A stretch of DNA of 14,889 nt from the NCBI GenBank assembly GCA_035651635.1, contig DASRFK010000178.1, positions 1 to 14,889 on the forward strand, given 5' to 3'. Under the pieces are notes generated by a model. The model saw only the letters and a list, made by a program, of their open reading frames with translations. It made no database searches and was not told the DNA's origin. A program made the position numbers and the translations under genes. The DNA is from JANXQE01 sp035651635. GTDB lineage: Bacteria > Verrucomicrobiota > Verrucomicrobiia > Limisphaerales > UBA8199. Shown one piece after another: positions 1 to 6,812 of the stretch; the first letter of the stretch is position 1; the number at the start of each line of letters is the position of its first letter.

Positions 1-305
1 TCGCCATAGCGCCGACGGATATGCCCGGTAACGAGCATTCCGCCCAGCGCTTTCAGCGCCTTAAGGTGGGGAATCTGAAATTTTCAAAAGGGACCCCCAT
101 TTCGACCCGTGGGGGTCCCTTTTGACCGTCCGATGACACTCAACGCTGATATCATAAAGAAGGAAGTCGAGTGCCTCCTGCATCGTTGTGGGTGAACGGC
201 GTTTCTTCATCTTACGTGGAACGGCAAAGAGCACCGAGGAGCGGTATTCCAAGGTGCCCGAATTTCAAATGCTTATTGTTGCCGCTCATTCGGTGCCTCG
301 ACTTG
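1..305. other. Gene-free left edge
   Basis: I see no convincing gene here. A plus-strand frame is open from base 3 to a stop at 123-125, but it ends inside the perfect hairpin at 84-125 and has no visible start. On the minus strand a short frame could start at ATG 35-37 and run off the window; it is too short to judge. A 63-codon minus-strand frame (61-252) reads straight through the hairpin and is probably not a gene, although its part from about 140 to 210 could be a decayed coding remnant. The only solid structure is the hairpin, listed separately. Confidence 0.5.
84..125. terminator. Perfect 16-bp hairpin, possible bidirectional terminator or REP-like element
   Basis: Two 16-base arms (84-99 and 110-125) are exact reverse complements around a 10-base loop (100-109). 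The arms are GC-rich inside and have AAAA on the left and TTTT on the right, so either transcript would end its stem in a short U run. That fits an intrinsic terminator serving both strands, although the T run is part of the stem and only four long. A palindromic mobile or REP-type element is the alternative, because a perfect stem of this length with a G5/C5 core is more than a terminator needs. Confidence 0.45.
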
Positions 306-674
306 TTACCCCAGTCCTCGCACATGTTTCCGCATCAGGAGTCTCACAGCAAGGTAGCTGACTGAACCAATGAGAAGCTGGAGCCCAAAGGACAATCCCA
401 AAAATAACTGTGTTTCTGAGTCGCCGAGGACGTAAGGCCATCCCCCGTGGAATCCGTAAACCACCAGCCGAACCAATTCCGCCAGGAGGAAAAAAACGGC
501 TATCAGTGCCACCTGGCTTGACCAGACGGCCGAGCGCCAGAAATACGTAGCGAATCCGGCAATCACGACTGGAGCTATAAAGTGGACCACGAGGGCGCTC
601 ACGTCAGACCCCGAACTCCAGAACAGCCCTGCGAGCACCGATAGCGCAATCAGAATTGGGATTCGCGTGATCAT
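306..674 (-). CDS. Small four-helix integral membrane protein of unknown function
   Basis: This 122-aa protein is almost entirely hydrophobic. Likely membrane helices lie at about residues 4-20, 25-45, 53-75 and 88-112, with a basic C-terminus (RLLMRKHVRG) that suggests a cytoplasmic tail. I recognise no family motif or catalytic residue. The ATG at 672-674 is preceded by GGAGG (690-694 on the opposite strand), but at 15 nt, a long spacing for a ribosome binding site. It lies 40 bp downstream of the lipoprotein gene on the same strand, so the two may be co-transcribed. It could be a small envelope or sensor component; nothing in the sequence decides this. Confidence 0.6.
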   Translation of the reverse strand: MITRIPILIALSVLAGLFWSSGSDVSALVVHFIAPVVIAGFATYFWRSAVWSSQVALIAVFFLLAELVRLVVYGFHGGWPYVLGDSETQLFLGLSFGLQLLIGSVSYLAVRLLMRKHVRGLG

Positions 675-714
675 GCGGGGTAACTGTCGCCTCCATCGCG
701 CTTGTTGGGCATCA

Positions 715-1071
715 TCATTTTCGTTTCAGGTAAACTGTTTGTCCATTGTTGGACCAGACTAAATTGTTGTGATCAAGCCGAAGGAGCACCCAGCGATCTA
801 CGCTGCCAATTGCTTGAGAATTCGTAGTCCCTTGCACTACGCTATTCGTCAGCGTGGAAATTATATCACCATCTTGAATTTTCCACATCCCCTGATAGGT
901 CAGATTCTTTGCTGGTTGAGTCCACCGAGAAACGTACCTGCCGTCTGCCGCCAAGGTCATTTCAAAACCGTCTCGCGCCCACGCCCCGACAATCTGCTCG
1001 CGCAAGGTAGCATCCCGTCGGTCGCAGCCAACCAGCAGCAAAAGCGAGGTAAATAGCGGCGCGAATTTCAC
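715..1071 (-). CDS. Small secreted lipoprotein, lipocalin-like pattern
   Basis: From a GTG at 1069-1071 the product is 118 aa and opens with a classical lipoprotein signal: Lys2, a hydrophobic stretch and the lipobox LLVGC with the lipidated Cys at residue 16. A TTG at 1090-1092 would add seven residues (MGTNTYT); neither start has a visible ribosome binding site, and I chose the GTG because it gives the more usual short Met-Lys signal. The mature part has the pattern 'GAW...MTLAADGRY...W...G.W.I.DG', which resembles small beta-barrel lipoproteins that begin with a G-x-W strand (lipocalin-like families). There is no enzymatic motif. It is probably anchored in a membrane and is a plausible cargo for the Lol exporter at 6813-8763. 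Confidence 0.6.
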   Translation of the reverse strand: MKFAPLFTSLLLLVGCDRRDATLREQIVGAWARDGFEMTLAADGRYVSRWTQPAKNLTYQGMWKIQDGDIISTLTNSVVQGTTNSQAIGSVDRWVLLRLDHNNLVWSNNGQTVYLKRK

Positions 1072-1685
1072 GGTGTAGGTGTTGGTGCCCAACTGTGATT
1101 CAGAAACCGCCAGTCGCTGAGCAGGTTCATAGGGTCTTCAGGTGTAAGGTTATGGTTACCAGGATGAAGACACGGTATTGGGAATGGACCCATTCGTTTA
1201 TTGGCGGCTGGGTTATGTCATCCTTGGTTATTCGCAAGCTGCTCATTATCAGACTTACTTCTCTTTTAATATAACTTCTGGTTAGGTGATCCTAGCACAA
1301 AGTTGCCTTTCCGTTCGAGGTTTTCAGCTTCGCTGGGGCGGCCGGACCTTTTTTCCACAGGGGCTCTTGATTTTGTGGCTGTTACCCTGGGCGGCGCTCG
1401 TTGCTCGCTTCGGCCCTGGGCTATTTCGCATCGTCTCTACAGGACTTCGGTTGGGCTCGCCGTGCTTGGGTCGGGGCCGGGGTGGTTAGCCAAACTGTAG
1501 ACGGGCGCTCGGTTTTCGTTTTTCGTCGGGTTCCGCCCGCTGGACGCGGGCGGGGACATCGCAGCGCGATGTCCCTACCTCGGCAGGCTGCCGTTTTGGG
1601 CTTGTCAAACGAGAAGCCCGCGCCCTATGGTCAACAAAAGTGGCACTGATTTAATAGGGCTAATCAATTAGCAACTTAAACGCGT
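1072..1685. other. Long intergenic region with low-complexity GC tract and a repeat copy
   Basis: No credible gene is visible in about 600 bp. Bases 1311-1500 are open in several plus-strand frames at once, giving overlapping Arg/Gly/Trp/Ala-rich peptides, which is typical of GC-rich non-coding or decayed DNA. A mini-frame of 33 codons at 1184-1285 (ATG to TAG) has aromatic-rich content and could be a gene fragment. Bases 1531-1583 are a double-hairpin repeat, listed separately. Just before the next gene lies an interrupted inverted repeat, GCTAAT-CA-ATTAGC (1659-1672), in the right place for an operator but too short to trust. Confidence 0.55.
1531..1583 (+). repeat. Double-hairpin repeat R1, copy A
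   Basis: The 53-bp unit contains two adjacent hairpins: a CCCGC/GCGGG stem around TGGAC, then a 10-bp stem (1553-1562 with 1566-1575) around the three-base loop AGC. Close copies follow at 2355 and 2412, an inverted copy at 11993-12048 and a diverged copy at 12080-12128. All lie between genes. The unit resembles REP-type elements, but no transposase is present in the window. Confidence 0.85.
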
Positions 1686-2324
1686 ATGCGAAATACAGTT
1701 TTGTTTCGAATCTTTCTGTTCGCCGTGATTGCTGCTACGTCGTTGCCGGTCTGCGCACAAAATGCCGTAGACGAATTGGCACAGCTTAAAGCACGGGTCG
1801 CGCAACTGGAGAAGCAGGTTCAGGAAATGTCGAAGTTGCTGGAGCCAATTCGGGCGCAGCAAGGAACGGAAACCCGCCGTCGTGCCTTGCGGGAAAAATT
1901 CGAGAAGAAAATGGCGCAGGACCAGGCCAAGTACAGCGGCGAACAGTTGCGGGAAGCGGAGCAACTCTACCAGGTGGCCAACCAGAAATGGGGCACGCCG
2001 GAAGCGGCGGAAAGCCTTCAAACGATGATCAAAAAATACCCGGATATAAATCGAACCGGCTGCGCCATGCTGTATGTTGCGCAGCGGTCGGAGGGCGAAC
2101 AACGCGCCAAATACCTGCGGGATTGCATCGAGAAATTCAACGAATGTTTTTATGGCGACGGCGTGCAGGTGGGAGCTTATGCGCGACTGTTGTTGGCTGA
2201 TTATTGGCAAAGCAAGGGAGAAAAGGAGAACGCCGAAACGCTATACAGCGAGATTAAATCGCAATATCCCAATGCGGTGGACCATGGCGGCAATCTGCTG
2301 ATAAACGGCATCAAAACGCCGTAA
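1686..2324 (+). CDS. Periplasmic coiled-coil and TPR-like protein
   Basis: The 212-aa product has a signal peptide of about 24 residues (hydrophobic FRIFLFAVIAATSL, probable cleavage after VCA). Residues 27-85 form a heptad-rich coiled coil (LAQLKARVAQLEKQVQEM), and residues about 88-205 are helical, with TPR/Sel1-like phrases such as YLRDCIEKF and ENAETLYSEIKSQYPNA. The order of signal, coiled coil, then TPR resembles the CpoB/YbgF architecture, but the gene is not beside tol-pal genes and I would not assign that role. The ATG lacks a Shine-Dalgarno site. The long minus-strand frame that covers most of it (1668-2210) is a shadow. It is followed by repeats R1 B and C, which probably lie in the 3' untranslated region. 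Confidence 0.8.
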   Translation: MRNTVLFRIFLFAVIAATSLPVCAQNAVDELAQLKARVAQLEKQVQEMSKLLEPIRAQQGTETRRRALREKFEKKMAQDQAKYSGEQLREAEQLYQVANQKWGTPEAAESLQTMIKKYPDINRTGCAMLYVAQRSEGEQRAKYLRDCIEKFNECFYGDGVQVGAYARLLLADYWQSKGEKENAETLYSEIKSQYPNAVDHGGNLLINGIKTP

Positions 2325-2334
2325 GTCCTCTCGC

Positions 2335-2464
2335 GTTCCGCCCGCTGAGCGCGTTTCCGCCCGCAGGACGCGGGCGGGGACATCGCAGCGCGACGTCCCT
2401 ACCTCGGGTAGTTCCGCCCGCCGGACGCGGGCGGGGACGTCGCAGCGCGACGTCCCTACCTCTC
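2335..2464 (+). repeat. Double-hairpin repeat R1, partial copy plus copies B and C in tandem
   Basis: A truncated first hairpin (2335-2353) is followed by two complete units, 2355-2407 and 2412-2464, offset by 57 bp. In the second hairpin, one pair is A-T in copy A (1558/1570), a mismatched A/C in copy B (2382/2394) and G-C in copy C (2439/2451). This is a complete two-step compensatory change. The array lies between the stop of the coiled-coil protein and the carbamoyltransferase operon and could attenuate readthrough. Three near-identical units with no spacers do not make a CRISPR array. Confidence 0.88.
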
Positions 2465-2505
2465 TTTTCAAGGGATTTAGATGCGATTGCCTGCCGGGTT
2501 TGCCC

Positions 2506-2534
2506 TTGATCAGCCCGCCCGCCCTGCTTAGAGT
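2506..2534 (+). promoter_or_regulatory. Possible sigma-70 promoter of the carbamoyltransferase operon
   Basis: TTGATC (2506-2511) and TAGAGT (2529-2534) are separated by 17 bp, each matching 4 of 6 consensus bases. The -10 box ends only four bases before the ATG at 2539, so the transcript would be leaderless or would start translation at the next ATG (2551). It is the only candidate between the repeat array and the operon, but the match is weak. Confidence 0.25.
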
Positions 2535-2538
2535 TTCA

Positions 2539-2703
2539 ATGAACAAATACATGTGGCGATTGCTAAAAGAGTTTCTGCTGTTCGCCCGACAGGAGAAAAA
2601 GTGGTGGCTGATTCCGTTGGTCGTGGTTTTGCTGCTGCTAGGAGCCATTCTGATTTTTGCCTCCAGCTCAGGGATTGCCTGGGCGCTGTATCCCTTCTTC
2701 TAA
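2539..2703 (+). CDS. DUF5989 family mini-membrane protein (SxtK-like)
   Basis: The 54-aa product has the DUF5989 signature: a short amphipathic N-terminus (MWRLLKEFLLFARQEKKWWL), the basic-aromatic KKWW boundary, one membrane helix (about residues 24-42) and a short tail ending in YPFF. The family is about 50-55 aa long and is known to accompany O-carbamoyltransferase genes; the saxitoxin-cluster protein SxtK is of this type and size as far as I recall. A TTG at 2500 would lengthen it by 13 residues, but the family length favours ATG 2539 (or 2551). Only three bases (TCC) separate its stop from the carbamoyltransferase ATG, so the two are almost certainly co-translated. It probably anchors or modulates the enzyme at the membrane; this is inference. 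Confidence 0.85.
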   Translation: MNKYMWRLLKEFLLFARQEKKWWLIPLVVVLLLLGAILIFASSSGIAWALYPFF

Positions 2704-2706
2704 TCC

Positions 2707-4539
2707 ATGCCCGGTTTGCGGCATATCCTGGGCATCTCCGCTTACTATCACGATGCTGCGGCCGCTTTGCTGCGTGACGGCCAGATTGTCGCCGCCGCCC
2801 AGGAAGAGCGCTTCAGCCGCAAAAAGAACGATCCGGATTTTCCCAGCCAAGCCGTGGCATTTTGTTTGCAGCAGGCGAACTTGCCCCCCGAGCAGCTCGA
2901 CGCCGTCGTGTTCTATGACAAACCGATCCTCAAGTTTGCCCGGATGCTCGAGACCTATCTTTCGGTCGCCCCGGGTGGCTGGCGCACTTTTCCAGCCGTC
3001 TTGCCTTCCTGGCTCGGAGAAAAACTCAACTTGCGCAAAACGATCCGCGAGGAAATCCCCGGACTCAATATTGCCTGTCCAATTCTCTTTACCGAGCATC
3101 ATCAAGCCCATGCCGCCAGCGCCTTTTATCCGTCCCCGTTTGCCGAGGCGGCCATTCTAACAATCGACGGCGTTGGTGAATGGGCCACGACCACCATCGG
3201 AACGGGAGAGGCCAACCGGATCGAGATCCTTCGGGAGTTGCGCTTTCCACATTCCCTTGGACTGCTCTATTCGGCCTTCACGGATTATTGCGGGTTTCGG
3301 ATCAATTCCGGCGAGTACAAGCTCATGGGGCTGGCGCCTTACGGCCAGCCCAGGTTTGTCGAGGCCATTCATCGCGAGCTGCTCGACCTTAAAGAGGATG
3401 GCTCGTTTTGGCTAAACCTTGAGTACTTCGATTTCCTGCGCGGCGTCTCCATGACCAATCAGCGATTCTACGGGTTGTTCGGCGGACCGCCGCGCAAACC
3501 CGATGAGCCGATCGCGCAGCGGCACATGGATGTGGCGCGCTCGATTCAGGTGGTGACTGAGGAGGTCATGCTGCGTCTGGCTCGGGAGGCTCGCGTGCTG
3601 ACCGGCAAGAAACATCTTTGCCTGGCCGGCGGCGTGGCGCTGAACTGCGTCGCGAACGGCCGAATCTTGAAGGAAAAAATCTTTGATGCGCTTTGGGTTC
3701 AGCCGGCGGCGGGAGATGCGGGCGGCGCATTGGGGGCGGCCCTGGCAGCCTGGTACTCGAACGAGGCGAACTCTTCGGCGGTCCGGCCGCACGTCGGGGC
3801 CGGTCGTGACGCCATGCAGGGCGCGCTGCTCGGCCCGGCGTTTTCGGACGAGGAGATCGAGAAAGTGTTGCGGGGACACGGCGCGGTTTACGAGCGCCTG
3901 GACCCGGCGAGCCTTCTCAACCGGACCGTGAAACTGCTTCAGGCCGAAAAAGTGATCGGGTGGTTTCAGGGGCGAATGGAGTTTGGCCCTCGCGCTCTGG
4001 GTAACCGCTCCATCCTCGGAGACGCGCGATCGGCTCGGATGCAATCGGTAATGAACCTGAAGGTTAAGTTCCGGGAATCGTTTCGGCCGTTCGCCCCGGT
4101 GGTCCGCCGCGAACGGGTGAGTGATTATTTCGAGCTCGAGTCCGCATCGCCTTACATGTTGTTGGTGGCGCCGGTTAGAAAGGACTTGTGCCAACCTTTG
4201 CCGGCCGGAGTGAGTGGCTTTGCCCTCTTGAAAGAGCCGCGTTCGAGCGTTCCGGCGGTGACGCACGTCGATTATTCGGCTCGCATCCAGACGGTCGAGC
4301 AAGCCGACAACCCGCTCCTGTACGAATTGCTGCTGCGGTTCGAAAAGGCAACCGGGTGCGGCGTCCTGGTGAATACTTCCTTCAATGTGCGCGGCGAGCC
4401 CATCGTGTGCACGCCTGACGATGCGTATCGCTGCTTTGTGAATACAGAAATGGACTACCTCGTCCTGGGCAGCTTTCTGATCGAGCGTGCGGCTCAACCG
4501 CAAAGAATTCAAAGAAGGGCCGCCCTCGTGCCCGATTAA
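2707..4539 (+). CDS. O-carbamoyltransferase, NodU/CmcH/SxtI family
   Basis: The 610-aa enzyme has the usual length and both family domains. The N-terminal Kae1-like domain starts with ILGISAYYHDAAAALLRDG and EERFSRKKND, carries the metal/nucleotide-site motif HHQAH (residues 131-135), then LTIDGVGEWATTT, GEYKLMGLAPYG and LAGGVALNCVANG. The C-terminal YrdC-like domain has MEFGPRALGNRSILGDAR (from 424), FRPFAPVV and NTSFNVRGEPIV (from 556). Such enzymes transfer carbamoyl from carbamoyl phosphate through carbamoyl-AMP to a hydroxyl of a sugar, antibiotic or toxin. No motif appears broken. It is the middle gene of a three-gene operon, and its TAA overlaps the next ATG by one base. The acceptor is unknown because no sugar or natural-product genes lie nearby. 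A 469-codon minus-strand frame across its 3' part is a shadow. Confidence 0.95.
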   Translation: MPGLRHILGISAYYHDAAAALLRDGQIVAAAQEERFSRKKNDPDFPSQAVAFCLQQANLPPEQLDAVVFYDKPILKFARMLETYLSVAPGGWRTFPAVLPSWLGEKLNLRKTIREEIPGLNIACPILFTEHHQAHAASAFYPSPFAEAAILTIDGVGEWATTTIGTGEANRIEILRELRFPHSLGLLYSAFTDYCGFRINSGEYKLMGLAPYGQPRFVEAIHRELLDLKEDGSFWLNLEYFDFLRGVSMTNQRFYGLFGGPPRKPDEPIAQRHMDVARSIQVVTEEVMLRLAREARVLTGKKHLCLAGGVALNCVANGRILKEKIFDALWVQPAAGDAGGALGAALAAWYSNEANSSAVRPHVGAGRDAMQGALLGPAFSDEEIEKVLRGHGAVYERLDPASLLNRTVKLLQAEKVIGWFQGRMEFGPRALGNRSILGDARSARMQSVMNLKVKFRESFRPFAPVVRRERVSDYFELESASPYMLLVAPVRKDLCQPLPAGVSGFALLKEPRSSVPAVTHVDYSARIQTVEQADNPLLYELLLRFEKATGCGVLVNTSFNVRGEPIVCTPDDAYRCFVNTEMDYLVLGSFLIERAAQPQRIQRRAALVPD

Positions 4540-4937
4540 TGAACGTGCGCTATAAAGAAGACCCGGGCGCGTGGCGCAAGAGCACCTTGCTGAGTGTCCT
4601 GGGGCTCGCGCTGCTGAGTGCGTTTTTGCGGTGGCGCCGTGTTCTGCCCGGCCAGGCCTGGCTGATCGCCCTGGCTGTACTCGGGTGTGTGGCCATTCTG
4701 GCCGGCGCCCGTCCCCGCTGGTTTCGCCGTTATTACCGATTCTCAACCTGGGCGGGCTTTTGGTCCAGTCAATGCCTCGCCCGCATCTTCCTGGCGTTCT
4801 TGTTCGTCCTGATCTTCGCACCAGCCGCCATGCTCATGCGACTAGCGGGCAAGGACCCTTTGCGCCTGAAACGCTCGGCCCAAGCCTCGTACTGGACTTC
4901 TGCCAAAAAGAGCAGTCCGCTCGACCGCTTGTTTTAA
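4539..4937 (+). CDS. SxtJ family membrane protein
   Basis: The 132-aa product has hydrophobic segments at about residues 16-34, 40-58 and 80-102 and ends with the family pattern GKDPLRLKR...SYW, followed by a basic tail. Size, helix layout and position directly behind a carbamoyltransferase match the SxtJ family, named after the gene next to the carbamoyltransferase sxtI. Its function is not established in the family. The ATG overlaps the carbamoyltransferase stop by one base (TAATG), indicating translational coupling. It ends nine bases before the stop of the convergent gene at 4947, with no evident terminator between them. Confidence 0.85.
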   Translation: MNVRYKEDPGAWRKSTLLSVLGLALLSAFLRWRRVLPGQAWLIALAVLGCVAILAGARPRWFRRYYRFSTWAGFWSSQCLARIFLAFLFVLIFAPAAMLMRLAGKDPLRLKRSAQASYWTSAKKSSPLDRLF

Positions 4938-4946
4938 TTTCTGCGG

Positions 4947-6521
4947 TTAGGGGACGATCACACGATAAAAGGCCGCTTTCGATTGTGCTCCGGCCGTAAA
5001 GGTGAGATTCGAAGAGATGGCACATTCGGTATTCCAACCGGCCGTCCCGCGGGTCAAATCCGCGCACGCCTGCAACCGGCCCGGTTGAGACGAGTGAAGC
5101 ACAAAGGTGCCATCGCGATTTCTGGTCAACTGCAATTGCGGCCGAATCGGTGGCACCACGACCGCGGCTACTCCGCTGACCGCGAAGACCGCGGCATGCG
5201 CGTCGGTCGTGCAGCCCTCGGGCGATAGCTCCATGCTGATGATTGGGGTGGTTTGGTTGGCCGGAGCGACATCCACCGCATAAAGTCGCGGATAATCCGC
5301 GCCGACCTGGTCGAGCAGCCGAGTGCTGACGTTCACTAATCCGTGGGCGCGCAAGGCGCCGGGCGCGTTGCCCAGCCAATCCGGCGAGACGAACTGGTTT
5401 GTCTCGGTCGTGCCGTCAGAATGGAAAAAGATGCATCGGTTGGTCACCGGGCCGTGACCTGCCGCGGTCAAAAAGGAAACTACGCGATAGGGCGCTGGTG
5501 TGATGAGTTTGAGGAGCGAATTGGTGCAAATTCTATCCAGCAAAATAGCATTGGGCGCGCTGTAGCTGGCCGGCAGCAAAAAACGATGGCCTTCCTCTGT
5601 TTCACTGACAGCGATTGAACCCGCCGGCGGCAACCCGCTTTGCGGCGCCAGCGCGTTATATCCTTGTTCGTACCAGGTCGAGCGAAGGTTCGCCGTGCCA
5701 CTCTCCATGGTGGCCGTCGTGTTCGAGTCGAGAAATCCCGGCTTGAGCGCCGTGGCTTCGACCACTATGTCCTCGGTGTACCCGCCGATCTCCACCGGAA
5801 CGAAAGGGCCGGCGCCGACGGGCGCGGCGCTAATGGCAAAAACCACGGTGTGCCCGCTGCCGTTGGTGAGATACAGGTCCACCGCGCTAATCGGTTTGAA
5901 CGTGTCGGTGACCTGGATATCCACCGCATAGAGCTTCGGGTTGTAGCTGTTGATATCCGACAAAACAAAGGACGCGACATTCACCCGGCCATTGGCCGCC
6001 CAGGCCGGGTCGGCGACGCTGTACCAGTTCGGGCTGGTGAAAGTTCCGGATTGGCTCGTGCCGTCCTGATGCCGCAGCACATAGCCCAGAACGTTCTTGG
6101 ACAGACCACTGCTGGTTAAGAACGAAAGCGCCGTGTAGTTGGAAGGGGTCGAAAACGTGATCACGGCGGCAGGCTGTGCGGCGTCAATCAAAAAAGCGTT
6201 GCTCTCCTGGTAGCTCGCCGGCATTCGAAACTGGTGATCGGCTGATTGTTCGCTCACGAACACCGAGCCGGCTTGTGGCAACCCGGCCGCCAACCAGGCG
6301 GTGACGTAACCCCGCTCGAACCAGGTGAAGCCTGAGTTTTGAATTCCGCCCTCCATCGAAGCGGTCGTGACTGCGGTTACCGGGCACGGCGCTGTTTTTT
6401 CCACCACGACGTCCTGATTGTAGCAATCTGAGTTAAGCGCGATGGGTTCAAAGTCTGCCCAAGCTGGTGTTGTCCAGACCAGACAGAGCAGCAACAAGTT
6501 AGATTTCGAGTGTGTTCGCAT
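4947..6521 (-). CDS. Secreted two-repeat beta-rich protein with verrucomicrobial C-terminal domain
   Basis: The 524-aa product has a signal peptide of about 22 residues (LLLLCLVWTTPAWA, then DFEP). Two homologous halves follow, about residues 38-232 and 252-450. Shared landmarks include VVVE.TA, a TASMEGG/TATMESG motif, F/YE.GY, GLP.AGS..VSE, FR/FLLPASY, A..LSFLT/RVVSFLTAAG, DGT, SP.W, GLVNVS-type strands, P.LYAVD and AVFA.S. Residues about 460-524 resemble the beta-sandwich that ends many verrucomicrobial secreted proteins (pattern L.L.R..DG.F.L....G.LQA..DL...W, ending FYRVIVP). No catalytic motif is visible. It is probably an exported binding or surface protein. It is monocistronic by context, with a good promoter candidate at 6551-6579. 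The plus-strand frame at 5640-6119 is a shadow. Confidence 0.85.
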   Translation of the reverse strand: MRTHSKSNLLLLCLVWTTPAWADFEPIALNSDCYNQDVVVEKTAPCPVTAVTTASMEGGIQNSGFTWFERGYVTAWLAAGLPQAGSVFVSEQSADHQFRMPASYQESNAFLIDAAQPAAVITFSTPSNYTALSFLTSSGLSKNVLGYVLRHQDGTSQSGTFTSPNWYSVADPAWAANGRVNVASFVLSDINSYNPKLYAVDIQVTDTFKPISAVDLYLTNGSGHTVVFAISAAPVGAGPFVPVEIGGYTEDIVVEATALKPGFLDSNTTATMESGTANLRSTWYEQGYNALAPQSGLPPAGSIAVSETEEGHRFLLPASYSAPNAILLDRICTNSLLKLITPAPYRVVSFLTAAGHGPVTNRCIFFHSDGTTETNQFVSPDWLGNAPGALRAHGLVNVSTRLLDQVGADYPRLYAVDVAPANQTTPIISMELSPEGCTTDAHAAVFAVSGVAAVVVPPIRPQLQLTRNRDGTFVLHSSQPGRLQACADLTRGTAGWNTECAISSNLTFTAGAQSKAAFYRVIVP

Positions 6522-6550
6522 AGGGTTAATCCGTTCCGTTCCAAAGCTTA

Positions 6551-6579
6551 TTTATACTGCTGAAAGTGCTGCGCAACAA
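6551..6579 (-). promoter_or_regulatory. Probable sigma-70-type promoter of the two-repeat secreted protein
   Basis: Read on the minus strand, TTGTTG (6574-6579) and TATAAA (6551-6556) are separated by exactly 17 bp. The -10 box matches 5 of 6 consensus bases and the -35 box 3 of 6. Transcription would start near 6543, leaving a leader of about 22 bases before the ATG at 6521. The surrounding AT-rich stretch stands out from the GC-rich background, which adds some support. Confidence 0.4.
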
Positions 6580-6650
6580 AAATATTGCTACTGACTTGCA
6601 GCCAATAAACGAAGGATGAAGGATTAAAGCACCTGAACTCGCGCCAGCAT

Positions 6651-6682
6651 CTTGGAGTGCGGCGCTGCGCGCCGCTTTCGAA
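6651..6682 (+). repeat. Hairpin repeat R3, solo copy
   Basis: TTGGAGTG is followed by a GCGGCGC/GCGCCGC stem with loop TGC and then CTTTCGAA. The same unit occurs inverted at 9861-9890 and, diverged, at 9778-9807. It lies in the 291-bp gap between the secreted protein and the lolD end, which otherwise holds a promoter candidate and a hairpin. Confidence 0.7.
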
Positions 6683-6770
6683 TCGCGATGCGATCCTGAA
6701 CAAAGTGCGCAGAGGGGCCCAAATCTTCGAATTCCAACAGGATTTATAGGTCCTGGATTCTGGGGCGTCT

Positions 6771-6801
6771 CGCCGGCGGGTTCGTTGCAAAAACGCCGGC
6801 G
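6771..6801 (-). terminator. Hairpin 12 bp past the lolD stop, possible terminator
   Basis: CGCCGGCG occurs at 6771-6778 and again at 6794-6801. The octamer is self-complementary, so the two copies can pair as an 8-bp GC stem around a 15-base loop. It follows the stop of the ATPase gene on the minus strand. There is no U run after the stem, so it would be an imperfect intrinsic terminator or simply an mRNA 3' end structure. Confidence 0.3.
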
Positions 6802-6812
6802 TTACCGGGGCG

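Noticed and set aside
61..252. A 63-codon minus-strand frame
   Set aside because: It reads through the perfect hairpin at 84-125 and has no ribosome binding site or recognisable product; at most a gene remnant.
1184..1285. A 33-codon plus-strand mini-frame starting at ATG
   Set aside because: It is too short to judge, with no visible ribosome binding site or family; possibly a decayed fragment.
1286..1649. Three overlapping plus-strand frames of 65-82 codons
   Set aside because: They overlap each other in different frames, and the longest reads into an R1 repeat, typical of non-coding GC-rich DNA.
1668..2210. A 180-codon minus-strand frame opposite the coiled-coil protein
   Set aside because: The plus strand has a signal peptide, coiled coil and TPR-like repeats; the opposite product looks random.
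2335..2464. Tandem repeats considered as a CRISPR array
   Set aside because: Units are near-identical across their whole length with no variable spacers, and there are no cas genes.
2241..2648. A 135-codon minus-strand frame with tandem GTSRCDVPARV peptides
   Set aside because: The tandem peptides are translations of the R1 repeats, and the frame runs antisense over two genes.
3412..4821. A 469-codon minus-strand frame opposite the carbamoyltransferase and SxtJ genes
   Set aside because: It is antisense to two strongly recognised genes, is Arg/Ala/Pro/His-rich and shows no motif; it is a GC-driven shadow.
5640..6119. A 159-codon plus-strand frame inside the two-repeat secreted protein
   Set aside because: It is rich in Arg, Gly and Val with no motif, while the minus strand encodes a duplicated, signal-bearing protein.
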